Assembly (NCBI GenBank): GCA_947630075.1
Contig: CANRGF010000007.1
Coordinates: 1-22,668 of the forward strand
Origin: an uncultured Clostridia bacterium
GTDB taxonomy: Bacteria; Bacillota; Clostridia; Christensenellales; UBA1242
DNA: 22,668 bases
Reading direction: 5' to 3'
Notes under the pieces: model-generated
What the model was told of the DNA's origin: nothing
Databases searched by the model: none
What the model saw: the letters and a program-made list of their open reading frames with translations, nothing else
Position numbers and translations under genes: made by a program
Shown: positions 22,628-22,668 of the stretch, piece by piece
Layout of the letters: each line of letters begins with the position of its first letter
Numbering within the stretch: the first letter of the stretch is position 1

Positions 22628-22668
22628 ATGTTAGGCATAGACATTGAAAATTCTAAGCGTTTTGCGGA
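22628..22668 (+). CDS. acpS: Probable holo-ACP synthase, first 13 codons (cut by window edge)
   Basis: The visible N-terminus MLGIDIENSKRFA matches the start of AcpS, the phosphopantetheinyl transferase that activates acyl-carrier protein. In that family a GIDI(E/V)xxxR(F/I) segment follows the first methionine and supplies a Mg-binding Asp (Asp5 here). Only 13 residues are available, so the call rests on this short motif. A promoter lies directly before the ATG. Confidence 0.45.
   Translation, partial: MLGIDIENSKRFA

Overview
The window looks like chromosomal DNA of a low-GC Gram-positive bacterium (Bacillota), probably an anaerobic and host-associated member of the Clostridia. The grounds are a serine T-box leader in front of serS, strong AGGAGG-type ribosome-binding sites, consensus sigma-A promoters, rubrerythrin, several signal-peptidase-II lipoproteins, and BspA-like leucine-rich repeats of the kind common in gut Firmicutes. 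The species cannot be named from the sequence. The standard bacterial code fits: TAA, TAG and TGA are all used as stops. No tRNA, rRNA, insertion sequence, phage gene or CRISPR array was found.

Layout. (1) 1-1323, minus strand: the first 317 codons of seryl-tRNA synthetase, with a complete T-box leader, terminator and promoter. (2) 1389-2813, plus: a DUF4116-type repeat protein with its own promoter and terminator. (3) 2931-4240, minus: a DUF1015-family protein with promoter and terminator. (4) 4372-13668, plus: a surface-protein island. A possible gene remnant comes first, then two tandem paralogous lipoproteins (collagen-like triplets plus a C-terminal SGNH/GDSL hydrolase domain), then an unrelated lipoprotein with a Cys/His repeat array and LRR_5 repeats. 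The pair and the third gene end in terminators with identical stem arms. (5) 13670-15662, plus: rarA and rubrerythrin. (6) 15667-20530, minus: a large unrecognised membrane/coiled-coil protein behind a perfect consensus promoter, a small orphan protein, cytidylate kinase and enolase. (7) 20541-22668: an unrecognised 440-residue protein (minus) divergent from recX (plus), then the first 13 codons of a probable acpS.

How the genes relate. Most are single housekeeping transcription units (translation, glycolysis, nucleotide metabolism, DNA repair, oxidative-stress defence) around the surface island. The island encodes three membrane-anchored exported proteins: two predicted to present an esterase/lipase-fold domain on a collagen-like stalk, and one built as a long repeat-based adhesin-like protein.

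The most notable signals are these. At least five genes (rarA, the 194-residue orphan, the 440-residue protein, recX and the probable acpS) have a sigma-A -10 box ending only 6-7 bases before the start codon and no Shine-Dalgarno, which predicts leaderless mRNAs next to about ten genes with ordinary ribosome-binding sites. The tandem collagen-SGNH lipoproteins are an unusual architecture, and a seven-G run sits in the ribosome-binding site of the first. The 440-residue protein may be a divergent ADP-ribosyltransferase-like enzyme; that idea is speculative.
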